A stretch of DNA of 64,000 bases from Pseudomonadota bacterium (GCA_030684775.1 JAUXXW010000124.1:1-64000), one strand, 5' to 3'. Positions 18,203 to 31,263 are shown, numbered from the stretch's first letter. Numbers and translations are program-made. The notes: a model not told the origin generated them from the sequence alone.

Positions 18203-18493
18203 ACCGGAAGCCTCTGCCAGCTCGGCTTCCCGAGATTTCTCCCTGTTAGGTAGCTCGTCCGCTTCACCATAACCACCGTAAGTCAGTGATTCTGCATGGG
18301 GTGGTTGCTACATAAGGCTGCGAATAAGCGTGTAGTGCAGGCTTTATGGCCCGGCGGGCGCCGGTATCCTTTTGGGCCAGCCGGGGTCGTAACGAGCCGA
18401 GTAGGGCGGAACGCGCAGTGGTTCCGCCATTCCTCTCCGTACAGCGCTGAATCCCCCAACCGGCGCGGTTTGCTCCGTATAATCCGCGCCTCT

Positions 18494-18526
18494 CGCGTGC
18501 CCAACCAATCGGCACGCGTTTTCTTT
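18494..18526 (+). promoter_or_regulatory. Terminator-like hairpin in the rhlE leader, downstream of a TATAAT box
   Basis: CGCGTGCC-caaccaatc-GGCACGCG-TTTTCTTTG; TATAAT at 18478-18483. Confidence 0.45.
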
Positions 18527-18597
18527 GTTACCCCATCCCATTTCGTCTGCCTCGATTGGTGCCGCGTTTGAGCGGCAGGCCGTCGCAGGAGTAGTTC

Positions 18598-20010
<1,413 letters not shown>

Positions 20011-20016
20011 AGTAGC

Positions 20017-20041
20017 GCCGGCGTCTCGCCGGCTTTTTTGT
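20017..20041 (+). terminator. Rho-independent terminator after rhlE
   Basis: GCCGGCGtctCGCCGGCTTTTTTG. Confidence 0.75.
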
Positions 20042-20055
20042 AGGCCGGCGAGAAC

Positions 20056-20128
20056 GTAGGTTGGGCAAAGCGTAGCGTGCCCAACGAACCGCCGCGATGT
20101 TGGGCACGCTACGCTTTGCCCAACCTAC
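20056..20128. repeat. BIME-like repeat, GTAGGTTGGGCAAAGCG type
   Basis: GTAGGTTGGGCAAAGCGTAGCGTGCCCAAC...GTTGGGCACGCTACGCTTTGCCCAACCTAC. Confidence 0.9.
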
Positions 20129-20153
20129 GAGTGCTACGCGCGAATGCCGGCGT

Positions 20154-20732
20154 TTACCCCAGCACGTCCAGCCCTTCGTTGGCCAGCATTTCGACCAGTT
20201 TGATCAACGGCAGGCCGACCAGGGCATTGGGATCTTCGGTCTCGAAGCGGGCGATCAGGGCGATGCCCAGCGATTCGCTCTTGGCGCTGCCGCAGCAGTT
20301 GTAGGGCTGGTCACGGCGCAGGTAATTCTCTATCTGGGTATCCGAGTAATTACGCATCACCAGGCGCACCGGCACGTTGGCGGTCTGCGCCGAGCCGGTA
20401 CGCGCGTTGAGCAGGGTCAGCGCGGTGTGGAATTCCAGCGCCTTGCCGCGCATCGACTGTAATTGGGCGACGGCTTTTTCATGCGTGCCCGGCTTGCCCA
20501 GTTGCATCCCTTCCAGCAGAGCGACCTGATCGGAACCAATGATCAGGGCATCCGGATATTTCTCGGCGACCGCCCGCGCTTTCAGTAGCGACAGGCGCTG
20601 CGCGGTTTCGTCCGGCGATTCGCCGGGCAGTGGGGTTTCATCGACCTCGGGCGCGGCGACTTCGAATGGCACGCCGAGGCGGGCGAGTAGTTCACGGCGA
20701 TAGGGGGAGGTGGAAGCGAGGACGAGTTGCAT
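20154..20732 (-). CDS. Maf/YceF-family nucleotide pyrophosphatase
   Basis: [50 protein letters not shown]. Confidence 0.88.
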   Translation of the reverse strand: MQLVLASTSPYRRELLARLGVPFEVAAPEVDETPLPGESPDETAQRLSLLKARAVAEKYPDALIIGSDQVALLEGMQLGKPGTHEKAVAQLQSMRGKALEFHTALTLLNARTGSAQTANVPVRLVMRNYSDTQIENYLRRDQPYNCCGSAKSESLGIALIARFETEDPNALVGLPLIKLVEMLANEGLDVLG

Positions 20733-20808
20733 AAGTCACTTTCGGCTATATCGCGGGATGAGCATGTCGATTTCCGGTTCGAGCGGCGGCAGATCTTCGA
20801 TCAGTGCC

Positions 20809-20880
20809 GTAGGTTGGGCAAAGCGTAGCGTGCCCAACTGCCGTCGCAATGTTGGGCACGCTACGCTTTGCCCAACCTAC
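20809..20880. repeat. BIME-like repeat, GTAGGTTGGGCAAAGCG type
   Basis: Same consensus, near-perfect inverted repeat. Confidence 0.9.
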
Positions 20881-20898
20881 GTTATTCTCGACTGTGAC

Positions 20899-22752
20899 TT
20901 ACTCCGGCTGAATCTCCACCAGCACCTGATCCGGGGTCACCGCGTCGCCCTTGGCGACATGGATGCTGACGACCGTGCCGGTGACGGCGGACTGGATTTC
21001 GTTCTCCATCTTCATGGCCTCGATCACCAGGACACCGTCGCCGGCATTGACCTTCTGCCCGGTCTTGACCAGGACATCGACGATGGTGCCGGGCATCGCG
21101 GTGGTGATATGGCCGGCATGGGTCGGGCGCGGGCGCCCCTTGGAACCGCTTCCCGTGCTCTTCTTGGCGCTGCCGCTGCGGGCGCCAGCACCGGGGGTGA
21201 CTTCGACTTCGTCGAGCGTTTCCACGCGCACTTCCTCGGACACGCCATCAACATGCACGAAGTACGGACGAATGTTTTCGCCGGCGTGACCGGTGCCGCG
21301 GATGCGGATGTGATAGGTCTCGCCGTGCAGGGTGACGTTGAATTCGCTGGGCGCGAAGATGGCCGGGCAGGTGGAGGCTTCCTTCGCATCAGGCGGCAGC
21401 AGGGGTTCCGGTGTCAGGGAGCCGGCCGCGCGCTCCTGCAGGAAGGTGCGGCCCAGGTCGGGGAACATGGCGTAGGTCAGCACATCCTCGTCGGACTTGG
21501 TCAGTCCTTCGGCCTCACCACGCAGCTTGTCGAGTTCGTCGCTGATCAGATCCGCGGGGCGGCAGGTGATGACTTCCTGGTTGCCCACGGCCATTTTCTT
21601 CACTTCTTCGTTGGGCGTGCCGGGCGCGGCGCCGTAGCGGCCGAGCAGGTAGTTCTTGACCTCGGTGGTGACCGATTTGTAGCGGCCGCCGGTGAGCACG
21701 TTGAGCACCGCCTGGGTGCCGACGATCTGCGAGGTGGGGGTGACCAGCGGCGGGTAGCCGAGGTCTTCGCGCACGCGCGGAATTTCCAGCATGACGTCGT
21801 CCATGCGATTGAGCGCGCCCTGTTCCTTCAACTGGTTGGACAGGTTGGAGATCATGCCGCCGGGCACCTGGGAAACCAGGATGCGGGTGTCGACCAGATG
21901 GGTGTCCATCTCGAATTGCCAGTATTTTTTGCGTACTTCGCGGAAGTAGGCGGAGATTTCCTGCAGCAAGGGCAGGGACAGGCCGGTGTCGTATTCGCTG
22001 CCGGCCAGCGCCGCGACCATGCTTTCCGTGGTGGCGTGGGATGCACCCTCGGAGAAGGCGGAATTGCAGCAGTCGATGATGTCGGCGCCCGCTTCCACGG
22101 CCTTCATGTGCACCATGGTCGAGAGGCCGGCGGTGGCGTGGCTGTGGGTATTGACCGGCAGGTTGGTGGCTTCCTTGACCGCCTTCACCAGGTCGTAGGC
22201 GGCGTAAGGCGTGAGCAGGCCGGCCATGTCCTTGATGGCGATGGAATCGACGCCCATTTCCGCCAGGGTCTTCGCCATGTCCACGAAGTAGGCGACGTTA
22301 TGGACCGGGCTGACGGTGTAGGAAAGCGCGCCCTGGGCATGTTTCCCGGACTTCTTCACGGCTTCGATGGAGACGCGCATGTTGCGCGTGTCGTTCATGG
22401 CGTCGAACACGCGGAATACGTCGACGCCGTTGTCGGCGGATTTCTGCACGAAGGCGCGCACCACATCATCGGCATAGTGCCGGTAGCCAAGCAGGTTCTG
22501 GCCGCGCAGCAGCATGTTGATGCGGGTGTTGGGCAGGGCGCGGCGCAACTTCTGCAGACGTTCCCACGGGTCTTCCTTGAGGAAGCGCACGCAGGCGTCG
22601 AAGGTGGCGCCGCCCCAGGCTTCCAGAGACCAGAAGCCGGCCTGATCGAGTTTTCCGCAGATCGGCAGCATGTGCTCGGTGCGCATGCGGGTGGCGATGA
22701 GGGACTGGTGGCCGTCGCGCAGGACGAGTTCGGAGATGTGTACTTTTGCCAT
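20899..22752 (-). CDS. Pyruvate carboxylase subunit B / oxaloacetate decarboxylase alpha-like carboxyltransferase with C-terminal biotinyl domain
   Basis: ELVLRDGHQSLIATRMRTEHML; VIEAMKMENEIQSA. Confidence 0.88.
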   Translation of the reverse strand: MAKVHISELVLRDGHQSLIATRMRTEHMLPICGKLDQAGFWSLEAWGGATFDACVRFLKEDPWERLQKLRRALPNTRINMLLRGQNLLGYRHYADDVVRAFVQKSADNGVDVFRVFDAMNDTRNMRVSIEAVKKSGKHAQGALSYTVSPVHNVAYFVDMAKTLAEMGVDSIAIKDMAGLLTPYAAYDLVKAVKEATNLPVNTHSHATAGLSTMVHMKAVEAGADIIDCCNSAFSEGASHATTESMVAALAGSEYDTGLSLPLLQEISAYFREVRKKYWQFEMDTHLVDTRILVSQVPGGMISNLSNQLKEQGALNRMDDVMLEIPRVREDLGYPPLVTPTSQIVGTQAVLNVLTGGRYKSVTTEVKNYLLGRYGAAPGTPNEEVKKMAVGNQEVITCRPADLISDELDKLRGEAEGLTKSDEDVLTYAMFPDLGRTFLQERAAGSLTPEPLLPPDAKEASTCPAIFAPSEFNVTLHGETYHIRIRGTGHAGENIRPYFVHVDGVSEEVRVETLDEVEVTPGAGARSGSAKKSTGSGSKGRPRPTHAGHITTAMPGTIVDVLVKTGQKVNAGDGVLVIEAMKMENEIQSAVTGTVVSIHVAKGDAVTPDQVLVEIQPE

Positions 22753-22761
22753 AGTGGTCTC

Positions 22762-24180
22762 TTACATGCCAAGGTGGGCGGCGATGGCCGCGGAGATGGC
22801 GGCGGCGGTCAGTTCCGGGGGGCGCCGAACCGCGTAGTTCAGGAGTTCCGGGTGGGCTTCCACGAAGCTGGTGTTGAAACGCCCGGAGCGGAATTCCTCG
22901 TTCTTGAGGATTTCCTTGTAGTAGGGAATGGTGGTCTTCACACCATAGACGACCATGTCGTCCAGAGTACGCAAGCCGCGCGCGATGACGCTGTCCCAAT
23001 TCAGTGCCCAGACCGTGATCTTGGCGCACATCGAGTCGTAATACGGCGGGATGACATAGCCGGAATAGATCGCCGCGTCGGTACGCACACCCGGGCCACC
23101 TGGGGCGTAATAGCGGGAGATGCGGCCGAAACTGGGCAGGAAGCCGTTCTGCGGGTCTTCCGCGTTGATGCGGAACTCCATCGCGAAGCCACGGTAACGG
23201 ATGTCTTCCTGCTTGTATTGCAGGCGCATGCCGTCAGCGATGCGAATCTGCTCCTGGACGATGTCGATACCCGTGATGGTTTCCGTGATGGTGTGTTCCA
23301 CCTGGAGGCGGGTGTTCATTTCCATGAAGTAGAACTGGTTGTCGGAATCGAGCAGGAATTCCACCGTGCCGGCATTCACGTAACCCACCGCCTTGGCCGC
23401 CCGCACCGCCAGTTTGCCGATGTATTCGCGCTGCGCTTCGGTGAGTTGCGGCGAGGGGGCGATTTCGATCAGCTTCTGATTGCGCCGCTGGATCGAGCAG
23501 TCGCGTTCATACAGGTGCACGCAGTTGCCGTGGGAATCGCCGATGATCTGAACCTCGATGTGCTTGGGATTGACCACGCACTTTTCGATGAAGATTTCCG
23601 GTTTGCCGAAGGCCTTGGTCGCTTCCGATACCACGCGCTCGTAGTTCTTCAGCAGTTCGGCCTCCGAATCGCAACGGCGGATACCGCGCCCACCCCCGCC
23701 GTTGGTGGCCTTGAGCATGACTGGATAGCCAATGCCGTTGGCAAGCTTGCGGGCTTCCTCAACGTTTTCAAGGTTGTGGTCGGAGCCGGGTATGACCGGT
23801 ATGCCGGCCTTGATCATGGCCAGGCGCGCCTGGATCTTGTCGCCCATCTGGCGAATGACCTTGGGCGAGGGGCCGATGAATTTGATGCCTCGGCGCGCGC
23901 AAACCTCGGCGATGACCGGATTTTCGGACAGGAAACCGTAGCCGGGATGCAGGGCGTCACAGCCCGAAGCCACGGCCAGGTTCACGATATTGTGGGCGTT
24001 GAGGTAGCCCACCACGGGGTCGGAACCGATGTTGTATGCCTCGTCCGCTTTCTTGACATGCAGGGCGCTACGATCGGCATCGGTGTAAATGGCAACCGAT
24101 TTGATGCCCAGCTCCTTGCAGGCGCGCACGATGCGAACCGCGATTTCCCCCCGATTGGCGATGAGTATCTTGCGAATCAC
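22762..24180 (-). CDS. Biotin carboxylase (pyruvate carboxylase subunit A-like)
   Basis: [50 protein letters not shown]; start taken as GTG at 24180. Confidence 0.87.
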   Translation of the reverse strand: MIRKILIANRGEIAVRIVRACKELGIKSVAIYTDADRSALHVKKADEAYNIGSDPVVGYLNAHNIVNLAVASGCDALHPGYGFLSENPVIAEVCARRGIKFIGPSPKVIRQMGDKIQARLAMIKAGIPVIPGSDHNLENVEEARKLANGIGYPVMLKATNGGGGRGIRRCDSEAELLKNYERVVSEATKAFGKPEIFIEKCVVNPKHIEVQIIGDSHGNCVHLYERDCSIQRRNQKLIEIAPSPQLTEAQREYIGKLAVRAAKAVGYVNAGTVEFLLDSDNQFYFMEMNTRLQVEHTITETITGIDIVQEQIRIADGMRLQYKQEDIRYRGFAMEFRINAEDPQNGFLPSFGRISRYYAPGGPGVRTDAAIYSGYVIPPYYDSMCAKITVWALNWDSVIARGLRTLDDMVVYGVKTTIPYYKEILKNEEFRSGRFNTSFVEAHPELLNYAVRRPPELTAAAISAAIAAHLGM

Positions 24181-24231
24181 GCTGGAGACGTTTTTGACAT
24201 TGGAAGCAGCGCACAATATCATTAACGGCTT

Positions 24232-24681
24232 ATGTCTGCACAGACCGTGATGGATCCCATTCGCTTCGCCAGAGAAGCCGCCAGCTATGCGGGCGAAATT
24301 GCTTTGGTGGAGATGGATCGCTTGCGGGATGAACTTGCCGGCGATCAAGGTAAGGTGGTGTATCGCCTGACAGGTGCATTGGTGGGAGGTCGTCCCGCCT
24401 TGCGTCTTCTGGTCGATGCGAATCCGACCCTGATCTGCCAGCGATGCCTCACTCCGTACGTTCATTCCCTGCATTCCGAGGGGGTGATTTTCCTGGCCCG
24501 CAACGATGCGGAACTGGAGCGCTGGGAACGTCTCGATCCGCTGCTGGACGCGATCGTGGCTGAAGAGCGCACGGAAGTACGGACACTGGTTGAAGACGAA
24601 CTTTTACTGAGCCTGCCGGTAGTTCCTCTACATGAGGAAGAAGACTGCCCAGGGCATGATGATTTACTAGGAGAACACTGA
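24232..24681 (+). CDS. yceD: YceD family (DUF177) protein
   Basis: [14 protein letters not shown]; upstream of rpmF and plsX. Confidence 0.85.
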   Translation: MSAQTVMDPIRFAREAASYAGEIALVEMDRLRDELAGDQGKVVYRLTGALVGGRPALRLLVDANPTLICQRCLTPYVHSLHSEGVIFLARNDAELERWERLDPLLDAIVAEERTEVRTLVEDELLLSLPVVPLHEEEDCPGHDDLLGEH

Positions 24682-24866
24682 TGGCCGTTCAACAGAATAA
24701 ACAATCCCCGTCCAAGCGCGGCATGCGTCGCTCCCACGACTTCCTGACCGCTCCCGGCACCGCCGTGGAGCCCACCACCGGCGAAACTCATCTGCGCCAC
24801 CACATCAGCCCGAATGGCTTCTATCGTGGCCGCAAAGTGGTCAACACCAAGGGCGACAATAGCTAA
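24681..24866 (+). CDS. rpmF: 50S ribosomal protein L32
   Basis: [54 protein letters not shown]. Confidence 0.97.
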   Translation: MAVQQNKQSPSKRGMRRSHDFLTAPGTAVEPTTGETHLRHHISPNGFYRGRKVVNTKGDNS

Positions 24867-24932
24867 GTCTGCCCGCGAGCCGATCCGTTCATTTGGATGA
24901 GTTTCATCCAGTGGCGGGTGGGTTGACCGCAT

Positions 24933-25967
24933 ATGCGTGAAATCACGATAGCCATTGACGCCATGGGGGGCGACCACGGCCCTCATGTCACCGTCAAGGC
25001 GGCATTGAACATTCTGCACCGTGAGGAAGATGTCAATATCGTCCTGGTCGGCCTGGAAGACGCCATCAATGCGGAATTGAAGTTACGCCGGGCGCGGGTG
25101 GGTACGCGCTTGCGTGTTCACCATGCGTCGGAAGTGGTGAAGATGGACGATCCCCTATCCGTTGCGCTGCGCGGCAAAAAAGACTCCTCGATGCGCGTGA
25201 CTGCGGATCTGGTCAAGCGCGGTGAAGCGGATGCCGGTGTCTCTGCCGGCAATACCGGTGCCCTCATGGCGGTTTCGCGTTTTGTCCTGAAGACATTGCC
25301 TGGCATCAGTCGCCCCGCCATCGCCTCCACTCTGCCTTCCCATACCGGTTGTACCTACATGCTCGATCTCGGCGCCAACGTCGATTGCACGGCTGAGAAC
25401 CTGCTTCAGTTCGGCATCATGGGGTCGGCTCTGTGTGCGGCGATCGAGCACAAGGAAAGACCCAGCATTGGTCTTCTCAATGTCGGCGAAGAAGAAATCA
25501 AGGGCAACGACGTTGTGAAACAGGCCAGCGAAATGCTCAAGTCCAGCGGCCTCAACTTCTATGGCAACGTGGAAGGCGACGACATCTACAAAGGCACGGT
25601 GGACGTGGTGGTTTGCGATGGTTTCGTCGGCAATGTGGCCTTGAAGTCATCGGAGGGGTTGGCCAAACTCATCGCCGAGGTTCTGCGCCGGGAATTCAAA
25701 AAGAACCTGCTTACCCGTTTGGCCGGTATCGTCGCATTGCCGGTGATCCGCGCCTTCAAGCGCAAGATGGACCCACGCCGTTACAACGGCGCCACCCTGT
25801 TGGGGTTGAACGGCGTCATCATCAAGAGCCACGGCTCGGCCGATGTATTCGCCTTCGAGCAGGCCATCCTCAAAGCACTGGAAGAAGTACGCGGTGGCTT
25901 GTTGCGTCGCATCGCCGACCAGGTCGGTGCCCATAACGGCAAATCAGCCGAAGGAGTTCCGGCGTGA
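24933..25967 (+). CDS. plsX: Phosphate acyltransferase PlsX
   Basis: [49 protein letters not shown]. Confidence 0.95.
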   Translation: MREITIAIDAMGGDHGPHVTVKAALNILHREEDVNIVLVGLEDAINAELKLRRARVGTRLRVHHASEVVKMDDPLSVALRGKKDSSMRVTADLVKRGEADAGVSAGNTGALMAVSRFVLKTLPGISRPAIASTLPSHTGCTYMLDLGANVDCTAENLLQFGIMGSALCAAIEHKERPSIGLLNVGEEEIKGNDVVKQASEMLKSSGLNFYGNVEGDDIYKGTVDVVVCDGFVGNVALKSSEGLAKLIAEVLRREFKKNLLTRLAGIVALPVIRAFKRKMDPRRYNGATLLGLNGVIIKSHGSADVFAFEQAILKALEEVRGGLLRRIADQVGAHNGKSAEGVPA

Positions 25968-26923
25968 GCCATGCTCGCATCATCGGGACCGGCAGCTATC
26001 TGCCGGCCTACGTTCTCACCAACGAAGAGTTGGAAGCGCGGCTGGAAACCACCAGCGAGTGGATCATCGAACGCACCGGCATCCGCGAGCGCCATATCGT
26101 CGAGGAAGGTGAACTGACCAGCGATCTGGCACAGAAAGCGGCGGAGCGCGCGATCGAAGCGGCGGGCATCGACGAATCCGAAATCGAATTGATCGTGGTC
26201 GCCACCACTACACCGGATCGTGTCTTTCCCAGCACTGCCTGCATCCTGCAATCCAAGCTGGGCATCACCAATGGTTGTCCCGCTTTCGATGTGCAGGCGG
26301 TATGCAGTGGTTTCGTCTACGCCATGTCCGTGGCGGATCAGTTCATCCGTTCCGGCCAGGTGAAGACCGCTCTGGTGGTCGGCGCCGAGACGCTCTCACG
26401 CATCACCGACTGGAATGATCGCGGCAACTGCATCCTCTGGGGCGATGGTGCCGGTGCCGTAGTACTACGGGCATCGGAAGAGCCGGGCATCATCAACACC
26501 CATATCCATGCCGATGGCCGCTATCAGGATCTGCTGTTCGTGGACGGTGGCGTCTCCCTCAAGAAAGAGGGTGAGTGCTACATGCGCATGTCCGGCAACG
26601 CCGTATTCAAGATGGCGGTGAAGACGCTGGATGCCATCGTCGATGAAACCCTGGCCGCCAACGGCCTTGCCAAGACGGACATCGACTGGCTGGTTCCCCA
26701 TCAGGCCAATATTCGCATCATCCAGGCCACCGCCAAGAAACTGGGCATGAGCATGGACAACGTGGTGGTCACCGTGGATCGCCACGGCAATACCTCGGCC
26801 GCTTCCGTGCCGCTCGCTTTCGATACGGCTGTCCGCGAGGGCAGGATCAAACGGGGTGAATTGGTGCTGATGGAGGCATTCGGCGGTGGTTTTACCTGGG
26901 GTTCGGTACTGCTCCGGTACTAA
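25964..26923 (+). CDS. fabH: 3-oxoacyl-ACP synthase III
   Basis: [51 protein letters not shown]. Confidence 0.96.
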   Translation: MSHARIIGTGSYLPAYVLTNEELEARLETTSEWIIERTGIRERHIVEEGELTSDLAQKAAERAIEAAGIDESEIELIVVATTTPDRVFPSTACILQSKLGITNGCPAFDVQAVCSGFVYAMSVADQFIRSGQVKTALVVGAETLSRITDWNDRGNCILWGDGAGAVVLRASEEPGIINTHIHADGRYQDLLFVDGGVSLKKEGECYMRMSGNAVFKMAVKTLDAIVDETLAANGLAKTDIDWLVPHQANIRIIQATAKKLGMSMDNVVVTVDRHGNTSAASVPLAFDTAVREGRIKRGELVLMEAFGGGFTWGSVLLRY

Positions 26924-26952
26924 CCGCTTTCCATGCTCGATTCGGAATCCTC

Positions 26953-27894
26953 ATGAAATTTGCATTTGTTTTCCCCGGACAGGGGTCGCAGGCCGTCGGC
27001 ATGATGGCCGCCTATTTGACAGCCGATGGCGACGATTCGGTACTACATGACACCTTCGCCGAAGCGTCTGCCGAGCTTGGATTCGATCTCTGGGACATGG
27101 TGGCCAATGGCCCGGCCGATGCCCTCAATCAAACCGTGAATACCCAGCCTGCCATGCTGGCTGCCGGCGTGGCGGTCTACCGCCTCTGGTTGGCGCGTGG
27201 CGGCGCTGTGCCCGCCCTCATGGCCGGCCATAGTCTGGGTGAATACACAGCCCTGACCTGTGCCGGTGCCCTTGATTTCACCGATGCCATCCGCCTGGTG
27301 CGCTTGCGCGCCGAAGCCATGCAATCCGCCGTGCCGGAAGGTGTCGGCGCGATGGCGGCGGTGCTCGGCCTCGATGACGATGGCGTGCGCGCGGCCTGTG
27401 CCGAAGCGGCTCAGGGCGAGGTGCTGGAAGCGGTCAACTTCAACTCACCCGGCCAGGTGGTGATCGCCGGCAACAAGGCTGCCGTCGAGCGCGGCATGGT
27501 CCTGGCCAAGGAAAAAGGCGCCAAGCGCGCGTTGCCCCTGCCGGTTTCCGTGCCTTCGCATTGCGCCCTGATGAAGCCCGCCGCCGAGAAGTTGCGCGCG
27601 GCGCTGGCCGTGCTTGAAGTGCGGGTGCCGAGTGTGCCGGTTCTGCACAATGCCGACGTCGCCGCTCACGATTCCGCCGAGGCGATTCGCGATGCCCTGG
27701 CGCGGCAATTGTTCAGCCCGGTGCGCTGGGTGGAATCCATGTTTGCCCTGCGCGATCAGGGCGTGCAATTGATCGCCGAATGTGGCCCCGGCAAGGTGTT
27801 GGCCGGGCTCAACAAGCGCACCCTGGAAATCCCCACGCTGGCAATGGCGGATGCCGCCGCGCTGGCGGATGTGTTGGCAAAGTCAACCGCGTAG
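26953..27894 (+). CDS. fabD: Malonyl-CoA ACP transacylase
   Basis: FAFVFPGQGSQAVGM; MAGHSLGEYTALTCAG. Confidence 0.96.
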   Translation: MKFAFVFPGQGSQAVGMMAAYLTADGDDSVLHDTFAEASAELGFDLWDMVANGPADALNQTVNTQPAMLAAGVAVYRLWLARGGAVPALMAGHSLGEYTALTCAGALDFTDAIRLVRLRAEAMQSAVPEGVGAMAAVLGLDDDGVRAACAEAAQGEVLEAVNFNSPGQVVIAGNKAAVERGMVLAKEKGAKRALPLPVSVPSHCALMKPAAEKLRAALAVLEVRVPSVPVLHNADVAAHDSAEAIRDALARQLFSPVRWVESMFALRDQGVQLIAECGPGKVLAGLNKRTLEIPTLAMADAAALADVLAKSTA

Positions 27895-27945
27895 GGTGCG
27901 CCGCGCGCAGCATCAACGCCAAATGGTGCGCACGTCGCACCCTAC
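27891..27945. repeat. GTAGGGTGCG...CGCACCCTAC inverted repeat
   Basis: Inverted repeat between fabD and fabG; contains the fabD TAG stop. Confidence 0.8.
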
Positions 27946-27979
27946 GGAATCTGGAAAATCGAAAGTCTAGGAGACTGGA

Positions 27980-28717
27980 ATGGAAGGAAAGATCGCCCTG
28001 GTGACCGGCGCCTCGCGCGGTATCGGCCAGGCCATCCTGCATGAACTCGCCCGCCGTGGCGCCTATGTCATCGGCACCGCGACCAGTGAAACCGGCGCCG
28101 CCGCGATCGGTGAGGCACTCGCCGCCGCCGGCCTGAAGGGCGCTGGCGCCGTACTCAACGTTACCGACCCCGCCCAGGTTGACGATGCCATCGAAGGCAT
28201 CCTCGGCAGGCATGGCCGCATCGACATCCTGGTCAACAACGCCGGCATCACCCGCGACAACCTGTTGATGCGCATGAAGGACGAAGAATGGGACGCCATT
28301 CTGGAAACCAATCTCACCTCGGTGTTCCGTCTCTCACGTGCCGTGTTGCGTCCCATGATGAAAGCCCGTTTCGGCCGCATCATCGGCATCGCCTCGGTGG
28401 TGGGTTGCTCCGGCAATGCCGGACAGACCAACTATGCCGCCGCCAAGGCCGGCATGATCGGCTTCTCCAAATCGCTGGCGCAGGAAGTCGGTAGTCGCGG
28501 CATTACGGTAAACTGCGTCGCCCCGGGTTTTATCGATACCGATATGACCCGTTCCCTGCCCGACGCCGCGCGCCAGAAACTTCTGGAACGCATTCCCGCC
28601 GGCAAACTGGGAACCCCGGAAGACATTGCCCATGCGGTGGCTTACCTCGCCTCCGTTGGGGCCGGCTATGTGACGGGCACCACCGTGCACGTCAATGGCG
28701 GCATGTACATGGACTGA
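27980..28717 (+). CDS. fabG: 3-oxoacyl-ACP reductase
   Basis: [46 protein letters not shown]. Confidence 0.96.
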   Translation: MEGKIALVTGASRGIGQAILHELARRGAYVIGTATSETGAAAIGEALAAAGLKGAGAVLNVTDPAQVDDAIEGILGRHGRIDILVNNAGITRDNLLMRMKDEEWDAILETNLTSVFRLSRAVLRPMMKARFGRIIGIASVVGCSGNAGQTNYAAAKAGMIGFSKSLAQEVGSRGITVNCVAPGFIDTDMTRSLPDAARQKLLERIPAGKLGTPEDIAHAVAYLASVGAGYVTGTTVHVNGGMYMD

Positions 28718-28818
28718 CCCCGTACCTTTCTTTATCGGTACAGGGTTTGTCTCATTTTTTACGTTGGGGGTTTTTGCTAGAATGCCCCCGCTTTTTTGCT
28801 ACCCGTAGGGAGTTTCTG

Positions 28819-29055
28819 ATGAGTGATATCGAAGAACGTGTCAAGAAGATCGTCGCCGAGCAGTTGGGCGCGAATGAAGCCGATGTGAAGCAGGAGTCGT
28901 CCTTTGTCGACGACCTGGGCGCCGATTCCCTCGACACGGTTGAATTGGTGATGGCTCTGGAAGAGGAATTCGAATGTGAAATTCCCGATGAGGATGCCGA
29001 AAAAATCACCACGGTCCAACAGGCCGTCGATTACATCAACGCCCACAACAAGTAA
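28819..29055 (+). CDS. acpP: Acyl carrier protein
   Basis: [17 protein letters not shown]...[23 protein letters not shown]. Confidence 0.97.
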   Translation: MSDIEERVKKIVAEQLGANEADVKQESSFVDDLGADSLDTVELVMALEEEFECEIPDEDAEKITTVQQAVDYINAHNK

Positions 29056-29077
29056 TTTGCGGTTTATTGGTTGGTTC

Positions 29078-29108
29078 AGGGACAGGCCTGAGCGCCTGTT
29101 CCCTTTCT
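29078..29108 (+). terminator. Probable terminator after acpP
   Basis: GGGACAGGCctgagcGCCTGTTCCCTTT. Confidence 0.65.
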
Positions 29109-29181
29109 ATTTTTAAAGCCCCGCAATGAAGAATTGCCGGCTTTTCTCCTGTATTCCCCCAACGCCCTGAGGAGTTCACAA

Positions 29182-30420
29182 GTGTCTAGGCGCAGAGTCG
29201 TGGTCACCGGTCTTGGTATCGTTTCTCCGGTCGGCAACAGTGTGGATGAAGCTTGGGGCAGTCTGATGGCGGGCCGTTCCGGCATTGCCCGTATTACCCG
29301 CTTCGATGCTTCCGCTTTTTCGGTTCAGATCGCGGGTGAGGTCAACAATCTCGACCTCGGCAAATATCTGACGCCCAAGGACGCCCGTCGCATGGATGTA
29401 TTCATCCATTACGGCCTGGTCGCGGCCATCGACGCCTTCAAGGATTGCGGACTGATCGTTACCGACGCCAACCGCGAGCGTATCGGCGTCAACATCGGTT
29501 CCGGCATCGGCGGATTGCCGATGATCGAAGACACCCACAAGACCTACCTTGAGCAGGGGCCACGCAAGATTTCCCCCTTCTTCATTCCGGGCACCATCAT
29601 CAACATGATCTCCGGCCACCTTTCCATCATGTACGGCCTGCAAGGCCCCAATGTGGCGATGGTTACGGCCTGTACCACCGGTACCCACGCAGTCGGCGAA
29701 GCCGGCCGCATGATCGAATACGGCGAGGTCGACGTGATGATCGCCGGCGGCGCCGAATCCTGCGTATGCCCGTTGGCCATCGGCGGCTTCGCGGCGGCGC
29801 GCGCGCTGTCCTCCCGCAATGACGATCCCGCCGGCGCCAGTCGCCCCTGGGACAAGGGGCGTGATGGCTTCGTCCTGGGCGAGGGGGCCGGTGTCATGGT
29901 GCTGGAAGAGTACGAACACGCCAAAGCGCGCGGCGCGCGTATTTATTGCGAATTGATCGGCTACGGCAAGAGCGCGGACGCCAACCACATGACCGCGCCG
30001 GTCGAAGATGGCTCGGGCGCGGCGCGTTGCATGAACAATGCTTTCAAGAGTGCCGGCATCAACCCGGATCAGGTCGATTACATCAACGCCCACGGCACCT
30101 CCACGCCGCTGGGCGATCTGGCCGAAACCAAGGCGGTGAAACTGTCTCTCGGCGGTCATGCCGGCCGCGTGATGGTCAGCTCCACCAAATCCATGACCGG
30201 CCACCTGCTGGGCGCGGCGGGCGGCATCGAAGCGGTGTTCTCCGTGCTGGCCATCGCCAACCAAGCGGTGCCTCCGACCATTAACCTCAATGAGCCGGAT
30301 GAGGGCTGTGATCTGGACTACGTCCCGAATACCGCGCGCCAGGCCAGGGTGCAGGTGGCCTTGTCCAATTCCTTCGGTTTTGGCGGCACCAACGGCACCG
30401 TGATTTTCAGCAAGGTATGA
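29182..30420 (+). CDS. fabF: Beta-ketoacyl-ACP synthase II
   Basis: [48 protein letters not shown]. Confidence 0.95.
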   Translation: MSRRRVVVTGLGIVSPVGNSVDEAWGSLMAGRSGIARITRFDASAFSVQIAGEVNNLDLGKYLTPKDARRMDVFIHYGLVAAIDAFKDCGLIVTDANRERIGVNIGSGIGGLPMIEDTHKTYLEQGPRKISPFFIPGTIINMISGHLSIMYGLQGPNVAMVTACTTGTHAVGEAGRMIEYGEVDVMIAGGAESCVCPLAIGGFAAARALSSRNDDPAGASRPWDKGRDGFVLGEGAGVMVLEEYEHAKARGARIYCELIGYGKSADANHMTAPVEDGSGAARCMNNAFKSAGINPDQVDYINAHGTSTPLGDLAETKAVKLSLGGHAGRVMVSSTKSMTGHLLGAAGGIEAVFSVLAIANQAVPPTINLNEPDEGCDLDYVPNTARQARVQVALSNSFGFGGTNGTVIFSKV

Positions 30421-30450
30421 ACACTGGCCGGTGAAGCGAGTTCGCCGGCC

Positions 30451-31263
30451 ATGTCCGTCACCTTGCTAGTCAACGGCATCGAAGGGGCCGCGCTCGATCC
30501 GCTCGACCGTGGCCTGCACTATGGCGATGGCGTGTTCCGTACCCTGCGGGTGGAGAACGGCAAGCCACGCTGGTGGGAAGAACAACTGGCCAAACTCGCC
30601 GCCGATGCCGCGCGTTTGGGTATCGTCAACCCGGAAGCGTCGCTGTGGCGGGACGACTTGGCGCATCTGGCCGGTCGGCTTTCCGGTGGCGTCATCAAGT
30701 TGCTGTTGACCCGGGGTAGTGGCGCGCGCGGCTATCGACCACCTGATGCCGCCACGACGACCCGTATCCTGATCCACGATCCCACGCCCCCTGTGAGCGA
30801 CGCCTGGCCGGCCGAGGGCCTCAACGCGCGTATTTGCGACCTGCGCCTGAGCGCGCAGCCGCATCTCGCCGGCATCAAACACCTCAACCGATTGGAAAAC
30901 GTCCTGGCACGCGCCGAATGGAATACGTCGGAAATACACGAAGGTCTCATGCTCGATACGGCGGGAAATGTCGTTTCCGGGGTGATGAGCAATCTGTTCC
31001 TCTGGCGCGATGGAGATCTGCTGACGCCGCGTCTGGAGCAATGCGGTGTCGCCGGTGTGGCCCGCGCCCGTTTGCTGCGTCGAGCCTCTGCCGCTGGTAT
31101 CGCGATTCGGGAAACAAAGATCGGCCTCGATGAAGTGCTGGCGGCGGAGGAAATCATGTTGAGCAACAGCCTCATCGGCCTGCGTCGCGTCGCCCGCCTG
31201 GGCGAACGACGCTGGCCGAAACCCACCATCAGCCCACAACTGGTCTCCCTGCTCGATGCTTAA
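30451..31263 (+). CDS. pabC: Aminodeoxychorismate lyase
   Basis: LVNGIEGAALDPLDRGLHYGDGVFRTLRVENG; GIKHLNRLENVLARAEW. Confidence 0.9.
   Translation: MSVTLLVNGIEGAALDPLDRGLHYGDGVFRTLRVENGKPRWWEEQLAKLAADAARLGIVNPEASLWRDDLAHLAGRLSGGVIKLLLTRGSGARGYRPPDAATTTRILIHDPTPPVSDAWPAEGLNARICDLRLSAQPHLAGIKHLNRLENVLARAEWNTSEIHEGLMLDTAGNVVSGVMSNLFLWRDGDLLTPRLEQCGVAGVARARLLRRASAAGIAIRETKIGLDEVLAAEEIMLSNSLIGLRRVARLGERRWPKPTISPQLVSLLDA

Noticed and set aside
20710-24225. 1171-aa plus-strand ORF
   Set aside because: Lies antisense to the two biotin-carboxylase/carboxyltransferase genes; His/Gly/Asp-rich composition typical of the reverse frame of GC-rich coding DNA.
22762-24474. Long N-terminal extension of the biotin carboxylase ORF
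   Set aside because: The extension crosses the divergent promoter region and yceD; the conserved protein starts at VIRKILIANRGE (24180).
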